Source: Sinonovacula constricta | Lineage: Eukaryota; Mollusca; Bivalvia; Cardiida; Solecurtidae | DNA length: 64,000 nt | Direction: 5' to 3' | NCBI GenBank assembly: GCA_007844125.1 | Contig: CM017572.1 | Location: 39,812,920 to 39,876,919, forward strand | Shown here: piece by piece, positions 10,801 to 21,400 of the stretch | How positions within the stretch are numbered: the stretch's first letter is position 1 | How the letters are laid out: each line of letters starts with the position of its first letter | Program-made: the position numbers and the translations under genes | The notes under the pieces: model-generated | Seen by the model: the letters and a program-made list of their open reading frames with translations, nothing else | What the model was told of the DNA's origin: nothing | Database searches by the model: none

Positions 10801-13800
10801 TCTAACTTTGAAATAACCGAAAAAGTGATACAGTCACATGTACAAGTAGTAAATTCAACCAGGCATTTTCGAATTGAGACAGTCATCAGTATCAAATTGG
10901 TAAAGTTTATGTAATATAGTTAATGGCCTTTTTCCACAGGTTTTCAGCTTTTGTAGTTTGCTTCAAAAGATGCAAGTCAGTTTTCAACAAAATTTAGCAG
11001 ATCTTATTTTAATTTGAAAAAGTTTTGTTTTAAATTTCTTAAAAAATGGACCCATTTTTTTTATTATACAGCATTTGTTCTTTTTTTCACAACAAATATT
11101 TTTTAAAACAAATTTAACACTAAAAGCATTATCACATTTAGGTCATGAGCTTGCTTTTGCTGCTTTCCTGTTGTGTCTGTACAAGATCTCAGCTCTAACA
11201 GAGGCTGATGCTCCAGGGGTTGTTCTCAAGGTGTTCAACAGGTATGTTTTTCATCTACGCCACTTGTGAAAATATATTTTTCAATGACCACTCATGAAAT
11301 GAAATACAGTCAAACTTGTGTTAGCGGTCACATGTTAAGAGCGGTCACCTTGCCTTAAGCGGTCAGTTTAGGTCCTCCCAAGCAATTTGTTCTTTAATTG
11401 TCGTCTAATCAACGGTCACGTGCCTTCTGCGGCCAGCGGTCAGCTTGATTGGACAAACCCTTCTTTAAGTGACTCCTAATTAACGGTCAGTCAGCATGTG
11501 TCAATAGTCAGGTGTGATTACATAATGAATGTGTGAACGTTAATCCACCTGATCCCCACCCACTTGTCAATATTATCACACTATCTGTCCCGATCTCCCA
11601 ATCAAGATAGATTCGTAGATATCATCCAGCTTGTAATCGGAGCACAATATAGTGTCTCAGTCAATATCTATTCAGCATATATCGTAGTGAAACGGGAAGC
11701 AGAAGCGTTAATTTATGAGAGAGTTAATTGATGCATAGATCAACTCCACGCACCGAATTTACTTGACTAGATGTTCATTAAGTTGTAGCAGTTTTTGTTA
11801 TTGCTTATGCAAACCCTGTTTAAAATATTAAATATAATTTAATTTTTCAAATGACACACTACGTGCTGTTTAAGTTAAAAATAGTTTAAAACATGCACCA
11901 TCCGGAACTTGAATTGTCCGAACATATGTACACTTTTTGGAGATTTGTGACACTTCAATTTGACAAAGATTTTGGTACCCTCGGTATACATTTCATGTGA
12001 AACATTTAAAATTGTATGTTTTTACTGTAAGTGACCAAACTACTTATACTAGAGCAATATTTTCTTTTATTTAGTGAGGCACTTCTGATATTCTGAGTCA
12101 TTTGTTGACATTCCAAAAGCATTTATGTTGTTGTTTTACATATCTATTCGAACAGTACTTTGTAGTTGACCTACTATGTAAGCAATACTTTTTATAAAGA
12201 AACATGCTTATATAAATAGGTTAACAATCAATAATATCATATTTTGTGTTAAGCAGCCAACTTGTCTTCAGTGGCCAATTTTAGACTGTCCCTTGGGTGG
12301 CTGCTTAATACAAGTTTGACTGTACGATCACAGACTGAAAGTGACAAATATCCTCTGTATCCTAGATGGTACCTTAACAGTCATTAAATCATATATCACA
12401 TATTATCAAATCTATGTAATTTCAAAGCACTTGACCAAAACATCACCATTTTTACTTTTGTCTGTTCTGTTTGTTCAGTATGCCTATGAACTTAAGTATG
12501 AAAAGAAAGTAAAAATTACAACGAAAAATGCTAGATACAAATTGGGTACATGAATAAAATATAAATTGTCTCCCTTGTTGGATAATTTACGGGGTAGTCC
12601 AAATAGTAGGTAGGTTCTTTTAGTTGGAGTTCTCGTCTGTTCTTTTGCAGCAAGTGCAGTTACAAACAGTGAAATTTCTTACATTTGCCTAATATAAGCT
12701 GTTAATCCATTGAAATACTCAGAGATTTTGTATTTGAACAATGGCAGTGTTTGCTCCTGATGGTTAACCTAGGTTCATGAATGACTTAAAAGTCAACATA
12801 CACTCCAAACAGAACAGGAATAAAAACCAAGTAATCTAGATAAAAGGACCTACTTGCATGTAGAGATTATTCAGGGAAAACTATCCACGAATGTCTTTCA
12901 TAGGTTTAAAAAAAGGTAAACGGACAATTTTTGTATCAGGTACATAAAGCTGGTTCGTCGCCTGCAGATTACATACAGGATGGAGCCAGCAGGAAGTCAA
13001 GGGGTCTGGAGTCTGGATGATCATCAATTCATTGTCTATTTATTTGGGTCTGCACAGCTTCAAGGTGAGCTGGCCTAAGGGTTCGACAGGTCAGGGGTTT
13101 GATCCAAATTGCTTCTCCATAACCCCTGGTTATTGTTTTTGTATTTGGGTCAGCAAGGAAACTTGTCTAGCTTAGAGACGTTAAGTAGTGTCCTCGCTGG
13201 AATTATATCCATTTACAGGTGCTAGTCTTGATGATAAAGATAATGGTGGTGGTGGTAGTGGTAGTGGTCGTGGTGGTGAAAAATACTGATGCCATTGATG
13301 GATCTAATTATAATCAAATACTTGACCATCTCTATGTTGTCAATAGCAGTTTCTTTGACACTGTTGTGTTTTTTTCTCAGTAACAGTTGTAATTATCTCT
13401 TTCAGTTGTGTTGAGACCCTTACAGTTATGGAGTTGTGAGATAGAATGCCAATTGAGGTCACTTGCTTACGCTTAAGCAAATATGAGGGTAGTTCCACAA
13501 CTGGTCGGCCCGGTGTCAGGAAAATGTGACTGGGTGTGGTATCGTGTCATGTGTTCACAGCATGCTATACACAGTGAAGGTAGCACTATATCTGCATTAA
13601 CTGGACACTGTCTCCAGATAACTGAAATGCTGTTGGATGGGACGATGAACCCAACAAACAATCATTCAAAGATGAACATCAAATGCATTTAACAATACTT
13701 GACCCCTGCTTGGGGTATTTGTGCCTAATTTCTGCAGAAGCAGTTTTGAACACTACATCATTTATAAGCTAAAAATAACTCTAAAAGTTAATGAACTGCA

Positions 13801-15965
13801 AATCTAAAAATAAGGTAAATGGGGATTTCTGCTAAAAATAGACTTTGTTGTTAGAGCTGATGACCTATTTGATAAAACATGATCTTGGAGCTAAGGGGTG
13901 ACATAGTTTTTCATAGCTTAAAAATAGCTACCGTAATTATGCAGCATGGTTCAGGGAGAAAATACATGTTTGTAATGAGGATTGGGGTTTTGTGCTTCAC
14001 TTTTCAAATAGATTTAGGACATCAATACAAAGCATTTCACAATATCTGTTTCGGTAATTAATTTATTGGGTGGAAAAAAGATATTTTGATCTTTGATCCC
14101 AACTGTCTGATGCCACCTTTAAACCAGATAGGGGCAGAGATGGTAATGTGCTTTCTGTGACAGCCGTGGTTGCTGTGATTCAACAAGGCATAACCAGTGA
14201 AAATGAGAAAATAAGTAAGGGCTCTGATTGACATGTAAATACATGTAGTGAAATTTGTTGATTCAGTAACTCTGCCTACTCGACATTTTTATAACAGTTT
14301 CTGTTACTTTATTTCTTTTCAGGTCATCAAAGAATATTGCCAAAGTCATTTGTAAAGCCTGAAATATTTGAGAATTTTGCAAAGGATTATATGTTTCTAG
14401 ATGCTGTAAAACATATCTGCACTGTAAGTATGCTATGCATGTGAAGTGTATGAAAATGCTATTTTATAAATATAATAAAACACCTTAATATCAAATGATA
14501 AAAGTAAAACAATAAGAACTGATTTTTTTTTTCGCAAAAAAAAAATGCCTTTGGTTCACATCATTATATACACAGTGAAGGCAGCACTATATCTGCTTCA
14601 AGTGAACACCGTCTCCAGATAACTGAAATGCTGTTAGTGGGACAATAAATCCAACAAACAAACATTATCATTATATTTTCCAGGTGAAGAGTGGCATGTT
14701 TGCAGAACATTCAAACCAGTTATGGAACATCAGTGGTGTACCTAACTGGGATAAGGTCAACTCAGGGCTCTTCAAGATGTATAAAGCAGAGGTGAGTCGA
14801 CCAATTGCATATAAGCACAACAAAAATCAAGTGTGCCCGGTGATGATCTGTTAAGCGTCACCTACATGTAATTACATCTTTAGAATCACCATCATATAAC
14901 TTTTCAGTCGCACTCTGAGGGTGTCCTGAATAGGGCAAAAACCTTGTCTAAAGGTTGAATTAGCTGACCTGCAGTGCACTGGTTCTATTTCGGCAATTTT
15001 CTTTGGTTCCATTCCAAATAGAAGGACTTTGCTATAGCAACAGTGATTGCGTTGCTGGAATGTATGTACATCTAATAAAATTGTATCATCGTGTTGAAAG
15101 ATTAGTAACAATGTCCTGAGCACCTCACCGTGTGGGTTCGAGTCCCGGTCAATTTTCCGGCAAACCTGTGGCGCTCTGGTGGCTCTACCCAGACATAAGT
15201 GGGGTCGTCTTCCACCAATTATTAGCTAGACGTCACCAATATGACCATAATTGTGTTGGTGTGATAAAATGATAAAAAAGAATTATTCACAATTCTTAAA
15301 AGCTAACATTTTCCTGTTAGACACAGTTTTTTGCATATTTTGTTTACTCAAGTTATATATTAGTTATCTTTCCCCTGTGATTTTATGTTCAGCTTTAACT
15401 GTCAATTTATATCTTAATAAATGGAAACCATCGGTTTGCCTTGGATCATTCGTGCATTATCTCTCAGATGTATGACAGGTAAAACCCCTTGAAAATAAAC
15501 ATGTCGGGGCCTATGACGTCATCAAAACAACAATGTTATCTCTACTGAAAATGCAGTAACATTTGTATATCTAACGAGATGTGAACAGTTAAATTGATAA
15601 AAGAAAGTTGATAGGATGAAATAATTCTATACACAACACCTATCACTTTTTTTTAAGTTAGCTTTTTTATTGCATATTTTTCTGGCGAACAAAACGATAG
15701 TGATTCTGTATGTGTCATTGCACCAGATACATCTGAGGGATGATTGTCCCGAGGACAGAATTACCTGAGGAGTTCCTATTGAGGAGGAACCAGTGCTCAG
15801 GGACTGGGGGTGGGGAGAAGGGGTAAGAAGTCTCTAGTCAAACACCATAATGTCAGCATATATTTTTATACATTTTCGTTTCGTTCATTTCAGGTGTTAG
15901 CCAAGTTTCCTGTAATTCAACATTTCCTGTTTGGAAGTCTAATCTCCATAAAGCCAGCCAGCTGA
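1870..15965 (+). CDS. PTPA: PTPA, serine/threonine-protein phosphatase 2A activator (complete, 10 coding exons)
   Basis: PTPA is an ATP-dependent peptidyl-prolyl isomerase-like protein that activates the PP2A catalytic subunit. Coding exons: 1870-1888, 7536-7633, 8815-8901, 9177-9302, 10666-10783, 11142-11241, 12940-13064, 14323-14423, 14684-14791, 15894-15965. Every junction is GT-AG and in phase, giving 954 nt and 317 residues, the usual size for the family. Exon 1 encodes MAAQSG plus one base and ends in a GTAAGT donor, matching the phase needed by exon 2. Landmarks: FIIPKKEI near residue 18; FGNKSFREW at the end of exon 4; the conserved [13 protein letters not shown] loop at 140-152 (nucleotide/active-site region, across the exon 5/6 junction); [12 protein letters not shown] at 195-206; [12 protein letters not shown] at 264-275; [12 protein letters not shown] near the C terminus, stop TGA 15963-15965. 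Intron 1 is 5.6 kb and full of repeats. The gene looks intact. A possible polyadenylation signal (ATTAAA) lies near 16227. Confidence 0.96.
2507..3407. mobile_element. 901-bp Mutator-like or foldback element with tandem-repeat inverted ends
   Basis: A perfect 9-bp direct repeat CATCCCAAT flanks the element at 2498-2506 and 3408-3416. The ends are inverted copies: GGTTTACTGTCAAAACGTAC on the left, GGATACAGTCAAAACGTACC on the reverse of the right. Each end is a short array of a motif AGTCAAAACGTAC repeated four to five times about every 21-24 bp (2512-2620; about 3285-3402 inverted). The centre (2625-3275) is AT-rich with no transposase. A 9-bp duplication fits Mutator-like elements. Short open frames reading SKRTP or QNVP are translations of the end arrays, not proteins. 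It sits in PTPA intron 1. Confidence 0.75.
3417..5340. other. PTPA intron 1, no recognised feature
   Basis: Unique-looking AT-rich intron sequence. The short open frames (for example 4666-4932 on the minus strand) have no recognisable motif, no family resemblance and no plausible splice context. I see nothing functional. Confidence 0.5.
5350..5690 (-). mobile_element. MITE of the GGTATCCGACAGTTTG family, copy 1 (one end)
   Basis: The right end reads CCAAACTGTCGGATACCACC, the inverted form of the GGTATCCGACAGTTTGG terminus seen at 43626 and 46196. Inside are family blocks shared with 13825-14125: CTGCTAAAAATAGA near the left, GCAGCATGG(C/T)TCAG in the middle and TTTGTAAT(A/G)AGGA. The opposite terminus is lost or diverged near 5345. 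Confidence 0.65.
5966..6040 (+). repeat. direct repeat, left copy, flanking a mollusc repeat element
   Basis: CAAGCAAGTCGGGCTAGTAA followed by an ACTAGCCCC-type block. It recurs in diverged form and the same orientation at about 7325-7392 (CAAGCAAGTCGGAATAGTAA, then TTTTTACTAGACCAAAAGA). The pair brackets about 1.3 kb that contains the element at 6289-7050. Confidence 0.5.
6289..7050. mobile_element. dispersed element with TATACCCCCACCA inverted ends
   Basis: The left end TATACCCCCACCACAAAA is mirrored on the right by TTGGTGGGGGGTATGA (about 7013-7028), followed by an ATTGAGCGATAGTTCTAG tail. A poly-G run at 6311-6324 and a TGTCTGTCCGTCCGT stretch follow the left end. Three internal repeats share GTGTCCGCTCTATAAATCCT and GGATTTTCTTCAAAC-type blocks, near 6380, 6547 and 6895, interleaved with AGGTCAAGGTCAC blocks. 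No open frame. I recognise the general pattern from bivalve sequences but cannot name the family. Confidence 0.6.
8097..8330 (+). repeat. dispersed SINE-like repeat, family E, copy 2
   Basis: A full-length copy from GCTCCCTTGCTAACACTC through TATACACAGTGAAGGCAGCA and CCAGATAACTGAAA to an (AAATA)n tail at about 8308-8326. It lies in PTPA intron 2. Confidence 0.75.
8542..8691 (+). repeat. 75-bp tandem duplication in PTPA intron 2
   Basis: Two adjacent copies of a 75-bp segment (8542-8616 and 8617-8691), both carrying TACCATGTATAAACAATGCA and ending in TTAAAGGGTAATAAT. They are identical by eye, so the duplication is recent. The open frame across it is incidental. Confidence 0.9.
10478..10560 (+). 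repeat. SINE fragment, family F
   Basis: The segment from CCAGACATAAGTCTGGGAAC to TTGTGTCGGTGTGATGTAAC matches the body of the SINE at 15118-15275 and the fragment at 16893-16980. It has only the body and 3' part, in PTPA intron 4. Confidence 0.6.
11307..12322. mobile_element. non-autonomous Tigger/pogo-like DNA transposon (1,016 bp)
   Basis: The termini are inverted: CAGTCAAACTTGTGTTAGCG on the left, and on the reverse of the right CAGTCAAACTTGTATTAAGC. Each end is bounded by a TA dinucleotide (11305-11306, 12323-12324), the target used by the Tc1/mariner/pogo superfamily. CGGTCA motifs recur just inside the left end. There is no transposase frame. A diverged internal part of the same family occurs at about 29920-30165. 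It is in PTPA intron 6. Confidence 0.85.
13456..13655 (+). repeat. dispersed SINE-like repeat, family E, copy 3
   Basis: Contains GGTAGTTCCACAACTGGTCG, TATACACAGTGAAGGTAGCA and CCAGATAACTGAAATGCTG and ends in CCAACAAACAATC. The open frames on both strands here (13473-13661, 13483-13692) are products of this repeat. It is preceded in the same intron by a (GGT)n-like run at 13238-13275. Confidence 0.7.
13825..14125 (-). mobile_element. MITE of the GGTATCCGACAGTTTG family, copy 2 (one end)
   Basis: The right end CCCAACTGTCTGATGCCACC is a diverged inverted terminus. Internal blocks GATTTCTGCTAAAAATAGAC and GCAGCATGGTTCAG match copies 1 and 4. The left end is missing. It is in PTPA intron 7. Confidence 0.6.
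14565..14662 (+). repeat. dispersed SINE-like repeat, family E, 3' half
   Basis: Starts inside the unit at TATACACAGTGAAGGCAGCA and runs through CCAGATAACTGAAATGCTGT to CCAACAAACAAAC. A 5'-truncated copy, as expected for retroposition, ending 21 bp before the exon 9 acceptor of PTPA. Confidence 0.7.
15118..15275 (+). repeat. tRNA-derived SINE, family F
   Basis: A B-box-like GGTTCGAGTCCCGGTC is at about 15136. The body CTACCCAGACATAAGTGGGG, CCACCAATTATTAGCTAGAC and TTGTGTTGGTGTGATAAAAT follows. The body recurs at 10478-10560 and 16893-16980, and its first part at 38668-38705. In PTPA intron 9. Confidence 0.65.
15655..15795 (+). repeat. dispersed repeat, family D, plus copy
   Basis: Contains TGTCATTGCACCAGATACAT, GAGGGATGATTGTCCC and CTGAGGAGTTCC. 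The same blocks occur on the minus strand at about 47045-47160. In PTPA intron 9. Confidence 0.55.
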
Positions 15966-16089
15966 TAAATCAGAAGTGTCAAGAAGCATCATACTAGTGC
16001 TGAACTTAGGACTTGTGCCTAACTATGATAAATCAGAAGTGTCAAGAAGCATCATACTAGTGCTGAACTTAGGACTTGTGCCTAACTAT
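15964..16089 (+). repeat. 63-bp tandem duplication at the PTPA stop codon / 3' UTR
   Basis: A 63-bp block starting GATAAATCAGAAGTGTCAAG is repeated directly (15964-16026 and 16027-16089), identical by eye. The first copy starts inside the PTPA stop codon, so the duplication lengthens the 3' UTR without changing the protein. Confidence 0.9.
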
Positions 16090-16892
16090 GTTAAGAATGT
16101 AGTTGCTGTCTGGGTATATTTGTCATCTGTTCTTCATTGGCGCTTACCCTAATCTTATTTCTTATCTAATTTTATTTGAGCATAAACCTATTTATAATAC
16201 GATGTAAGTATATTGGTAATCATTTATTAAAAAACAGTCATTTAAGGCAACTAACATTAGTCAGTTTATCCAATCAGTGTAAAGCAGTTGATAAATGGTT
16301 GATCGTCTACACACAACAGAAAATGTGTGTTTGTTCATGAGCACCTGAATTGAGCATGAAGCGAAACTTTCAGAATAATAATAGAGGGAGCGGTTACAAA
16401 CAAATTTTGACCTAGGTCTGTTTATAATTACGATCTTAGCTTGTTTTTTTTTAACTTCAATCAGGATCATTTGTTTATAAATTTTTCCTTCACAACAAAA
16501 TTTGGTTGTGTTAGACCTTATCGAATTTGGTGCCGTATAACATATCAAGTGTCTTTGTGCCATTAAAACACAAATAGAAAATTTGGATTTTTTAGGTTCA
16601 CCCTTTTGAAAAAACCTGCATCAGAATGTAGGAAATATAACAAACTATGAAAGTTGTTTTTACAATGTATAAAATTCCCCTAACATATATACCACATTTC
16701 AAGTCATGGGGTCATAATTAGTCAATTTTTTTACCTGTTGGGGCTTGTGGACAGTGCAAGAATTGTGACATAGAAATAATATGCACGTGGCACAAAGTAA
16801 CATAGAAAAAGAACTTTGTATTCAAAATTAATGAATTTAAGTGGCACAATTTGTCTTGATAAACATGCATTGCACCTATAGAACTTTCATGT

Positions 16893-16980
16893 ACTGGTGG
16901 TTCTACCCAGACATACGTAAATAATGACCATAATTGGGTCGATGCTATGTAACAAACAACAAAACAAACAAATAAGAGAT
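16893..16980 (+). repeat. SINE fragment, family F
   Basis: GGTGGTTCTACCCAGACATA, then ATGACCATAATTGGGTCGAT, ending in an AACAAACAACAAAACAAAC tail. It lies downstream of the PTPA 3' UTR. The 100-residue minus-strand frame at 16261-16563 nearby shows no recognisable domain. Confidence 0.55.
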
Positions 16981-17394
16981 ATTTATTTTTAAAAAGAAGT
17001 TATAAATGATTGTCAAAAAATTGTTATAAATGTCAAGTTCAAAATAAGTCTCTATTCTGAATGCTTTAATGCAATAACATTTGTCTTGCTAAGAACAAAT
17101 GCCTCATAAAATTATATTCACAAGTTGGACATTTTATCATGTGTATTTTTGATTTCATTTGCTTAATCCAACTTTAGGACTGATCACTTGCCATTTGTAG
17201 GTTTTGTACAAGTGTAAATGAACAACTTTTTTTTATGGTGTTATACATTTACTTGTCATTACAAATGCTTACATATTGATGCAATGTTTGTTAAAATCAT
17301 TTATTATGCCATGATTTTTTAATGCCATGATTTTATTTTGTTGTATTAAATGATAATTAACAAAGTATACAGTTGATTACTTTAGATCCTTGTG

Positions 17395-19560
17395 TGAATT
17401 AGATTGCAGGAGTTAGACACCAATATTTTAAAAGACATCCAACATGGCAATAATGGAAGTGTTGTTGTAAATTGTAAATAAACATTGATACTATTATAAA
17501 GTCTTTTTTTTCTGTATTCTCATTTGTATATGGTCCTTTTAAATGATGCTTTGAAGATGTATGACCGATTAAGTGTTGATATGCTGTAAAACAAAACAAA
17601 AAAATACAGTCCATGATCCTGAAAACGAATTCACAGCAGTTTGACTAAGGACATATTAAACTACATGTCTATGGCTGGACAAAGTCTATGAGTGTCTCCT
17701 CTAAGAAAAGAACACAGTTTGCTGAAGGAGTAACAGAGCTCTTACTATTACAAAATTATCAATGTAGTGGTCAATGCAACAAATGGCATAGTTGCGGTCA
17801 GTTAATGACTATTTAAAAAACAATAGTTTTTGTGGTAATTGAATTGCATGAGTAAGCTACGCTATTTATATACGCATCCAAAAAAGCATAGAAAAATTGT
17901 TACTATTGTTCTAAATGTAAATTGCAAATGAACATTTGTATGGTCATTCTACTTATATTTAAATGATCCTTCCAAGTGCAGAAACAGTCCATTTTGAGCT
18001 GTTTCTTTAACTCTCATTTGCCTGCTCTACTGTACTAGACTTGGTTCATGGAGTTATTGGTGAAATGGAAATTGTCTCCCTTGTTAGTTAATATCTGAGG
18101 TATAGATAGTTTCCACATCAGTGACAATCCCTTATCTTGGCAGCCATCTTTGATGGTGACTTCAAGGGATTTTCATATGAATTGTATAGAAGGGTAAATT
18201 TTATTTTCTTGTAATTTCTTTATTTGCGGTCTGAAAATTAAAAGCTATACACCATTGGAAAGCTCTTGAAATTCATATTTTTAGAATACAATATTTTTAC
18301 AATTGATAAATGCACACAGAATCAATACACAGAAATAAATAAAACTATTGGCTCATACTTAAAACAAAATGAACAGTGTATCATTTTTGGTTGTATTTCT
18401 ATAACCTTTCAAGCTATTAAAATATAGTTTTGATATTTGAAATACTTTATAAAAGCTGTTAAATTTGATATAAAATTCAGTAAAATAGACTGAAAAAGAA
18501 AAACACAGTGGTGAGTTTAATACAGCACATATTGCCCAATTTCAGCCTGCATTAGCTTCTGCCCACAAAGATGGCTGCCCTAAACTATCTTATCAGTGTC
18601 GATGACATCACATGGAAACTTTCTATTCCAAACAGTTGGTATTTTTCTGCTGCTTGGCAATGTTTTATGAGAGTTTCATATTGAAAAGAGATCGACATTA
18701 CAGATTGTCAGTGCATCTTTTAATTACAACTCATTGATGTTACAGACTTTAACAAGAAGCAAAGTAGCAGGTAATTAAAACGAATTCGCAACACTGACCA
18801 CAGACATTATTTTAGTACATGTTTATGGTTTTGACAACGTCTTTACGATGTTTTCTCTCTTAAAAGAACCCACTTTGCCGAAGGTAACAGTGATCTTGCA
18901 AAATTTTACAAAATAATCAATGTAGCCGTCAGCAACAAATAGCACAGATGAGGATAATAAAAATCTTTTTTTATAAATCATCAATCGTTAGTTTCATTAC
19001 ATTGCATGTGTCTGAGTTAGCTGCGGTATTTTGAAAGACATCCCAAATGGCAGTATAGAAATAGTGTTTCTGTTATATAAATGTAAACTGTAAATAAACC
19101 ATAAAACTATTAAATAAAGTTCATGTTGTTTTTGTCATCATTTGTAAATGATCCCTTCAGTGCAAGTGCAGAAACAGAACATTTTAAAGGAGTTTCTTTA
19201 ACTACTGTACAGAATAAGACATGTACTTGAGAAAGGTGCGGTGCCTCTTATGGAATGCATTTTTTTCTATGGGAACGATATTGTAACAGTCAATAGCACG
19301 ATGGTGCTGTTGTTCTGTGAGGCCCTTATCAGAGAAAAAAGACCGATTGTTCCGATGTTTTTTAACCGCGTAGCTTGCAATTATAAAAAAAGTAGCTGGC
19401 ATTAATAGGAATTCGCAGCGTAGTCTGGTTTAACTGAAGAAACCGGGTATGCCGATGTTTGCAATGTAGCTTGCAATGATAGACGTAGCAGATAACAAGG
19501 AAGAAAGCAAAGTAGTAGATAGTCTAGTTCCCATCAGAGTTATTGTTCGTTACTCTAACA
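17395..19560 (+). repeat. cluster of decayed tandem segmental duplications
   Basis: About 400-bp related blocks recur at 17625-18010 and 18780-19205, with shorter pieces at 17395-17550 and 19400-19500. Shared landmarks in order: GAATTC(A/G)CA near the start, AAAGAAC.CA...TTTGC.GAAGG, ATCAATGTAG, TGAATTGCATG or CATTGCATG, then TGTAAATTG(C/T)AAAT and the end AGTGCAGAAACAG followed by GTTTCTTTAACT. Divergence is considerable. No protein was recognised in any copy. Confidence 0.6.
18102..18626. mobile_element. MITE-like element with AGTTTCCA...GGCAGCCATCTTTG inverted ends
   Basis: The left end has TAGATAGTTTCCACATCA...GGCAGCCATCTTTG. The right end, reversed, has ATAGAAAGTTTCCATGTGAT...GGCAGCCATCTTTG. 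About 500 bp of AT-rich sequence lies between. It is inserted between two of the decayed duplication blocks. Target duplication not resolved. Confidence 0.55.
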
Positions 19561-21215
19561 TATGCACGCAATGAATCGGCAGCATAAATAAAGTGTTCAG
19601 ACGAACCTCAGTCAATATATCTGGAAGTATTCCAAATTGTGCGATAACACACGCACAGAAGGGAGACTGTCTTGTGTTTAGGGAGTAGCCCGCAACTTCG
19701 CAACGGCAACCCTTCAGAGCAGCAGTTGCGGAATAGGCTACCATCAACATAAGTAAGAATATACGACAAAGTTAAACCAATATTTGAAATCAGCACCAGT
19801 AAACTGATAGAGAATATTTATGTTAACCTGGCAGACAACTTAATAGTGTATCTATCAGTTACTATTGGCCGCGAATAATAAATTGTGGACGATGGTATTC
19901 TGAGGTAAACTAATGCTGGTAATAATGTAAGAACCTGATACATGTCCCTGGACTCAGCACCATCCTACCTAACCATGACGCGTACAAAGATAATTATAAT
20001 GTCTGTTATTTGCGTGGGTTCGCTCTATAAACAGAGATACACATTATAGTATAGGCAGTTCAAATATTATAACATGGAACGTTCGTGGTTCGGGGTTTTC
20101 ATGATACCTGGCGATTTAGGGAGAGTTTTTGGTGATTTTTATCTCCACTACATACCTGTTATTTACTTTTAAGATATCTCAAATATTTTCATAAAAACAG
20201 TAAAAATCAAAATAATTGTCTGTATGCATTTAAACATTTGACAAGTTTTCATGACACCACTAACATAAAATTAGATTTCCACAATTGGATACACCGGAGC
20301 TTGCTACACAAGAAAGGAAGCGGAAATAGAGTATAGTTAATATATCTATTATTCAAAATAATGGTATCGTAAAAAGTAGGTGATGCCGTCAAACTGGCAG
20401 TAACGTGCAAATCTTCCGTTATGATATCTATTTAACATTGTGAATAATGTATAAAATTTCTTGATACCAGATAAATACATGTATCACGAAAACTGCTTAT
20501 AATCTGATGGCAAATTATGCCCCTTTCTATATTCTTCAAAAGGTGACAATTATTTGTTGTTGTCGTCAGGCTTGAAAGACATTACTAGATGATGTACTGC
20601 AGGGCAATACAATATTTTTAATCGCGCATTACGAGTAGAATTCATAATCACCAGATACGACGAACAAAAGTACTCAACATTATTTATTTATTTCTCTGTA
20701 TCTTATATTGCTTTACAGACGTCGTGAGAAAATACGTGGGCTACTTTTAACCACAACGGACGAATTGGCTTGCAGTTTGAAACATGGTTAATACTTTCAA
20801 CTTGCTTGTAAAAGTCATTCATTGTCGTGACAGGAACATGACCTTCACAAAGACACATTTAATCATTGATAAATTAAATAATGTAATTAACATGTACAAA
20901 TATCGTGAAGAACAAATTAAAATGGAATGTGTGTAAATATGACTTGTAGACATACGAATTAGGCTCTATGCACCAGCGGTGTTTTTATTCGTTGATTACC
21001 GAATATGACATTTGATCTCTATAGTTTTAGGTATTGTATTAATTGAATAAGAATATGTGACAAAGTCCTATGAGCATTGCAGTTTATACCAAAATTTGGA
21101 AAGTCACAGGACAATGATGTTCACATGCAAGCCAAATCTAAAAGTAAGAACATAAGTCATTTAACAAAAAAAGCAAACCCGACAGATAGAGACAGGAACA
21201 GAGACAAAGAGAGAG

Positions 21216-21267
<52 letters not shown>

Positions 21268-21365
21268 TAGTGAACATTGCACTAAGATTTAGATATAAGT
21301 CACTAAACTTTTGAATAACAATTTATTACATTTACATCTTTACAGCCCTAACAATACCTAAATAG

Positions 21366-21400
<35 letters not shown>

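Noticed and set aside
13066..13215. tRNA-derived SINE just after the PTPA exon 7 donor
   Set aside because: A GGGTTTGATCC-like B box is present, but there is no convincing A box and no second copy in the window.
16261..16563. 100-residue minus-strand frame
   Set aside because: No recognisable domain, AT-rich, downstream of PTPA, and no sensible splice signals or promoter.
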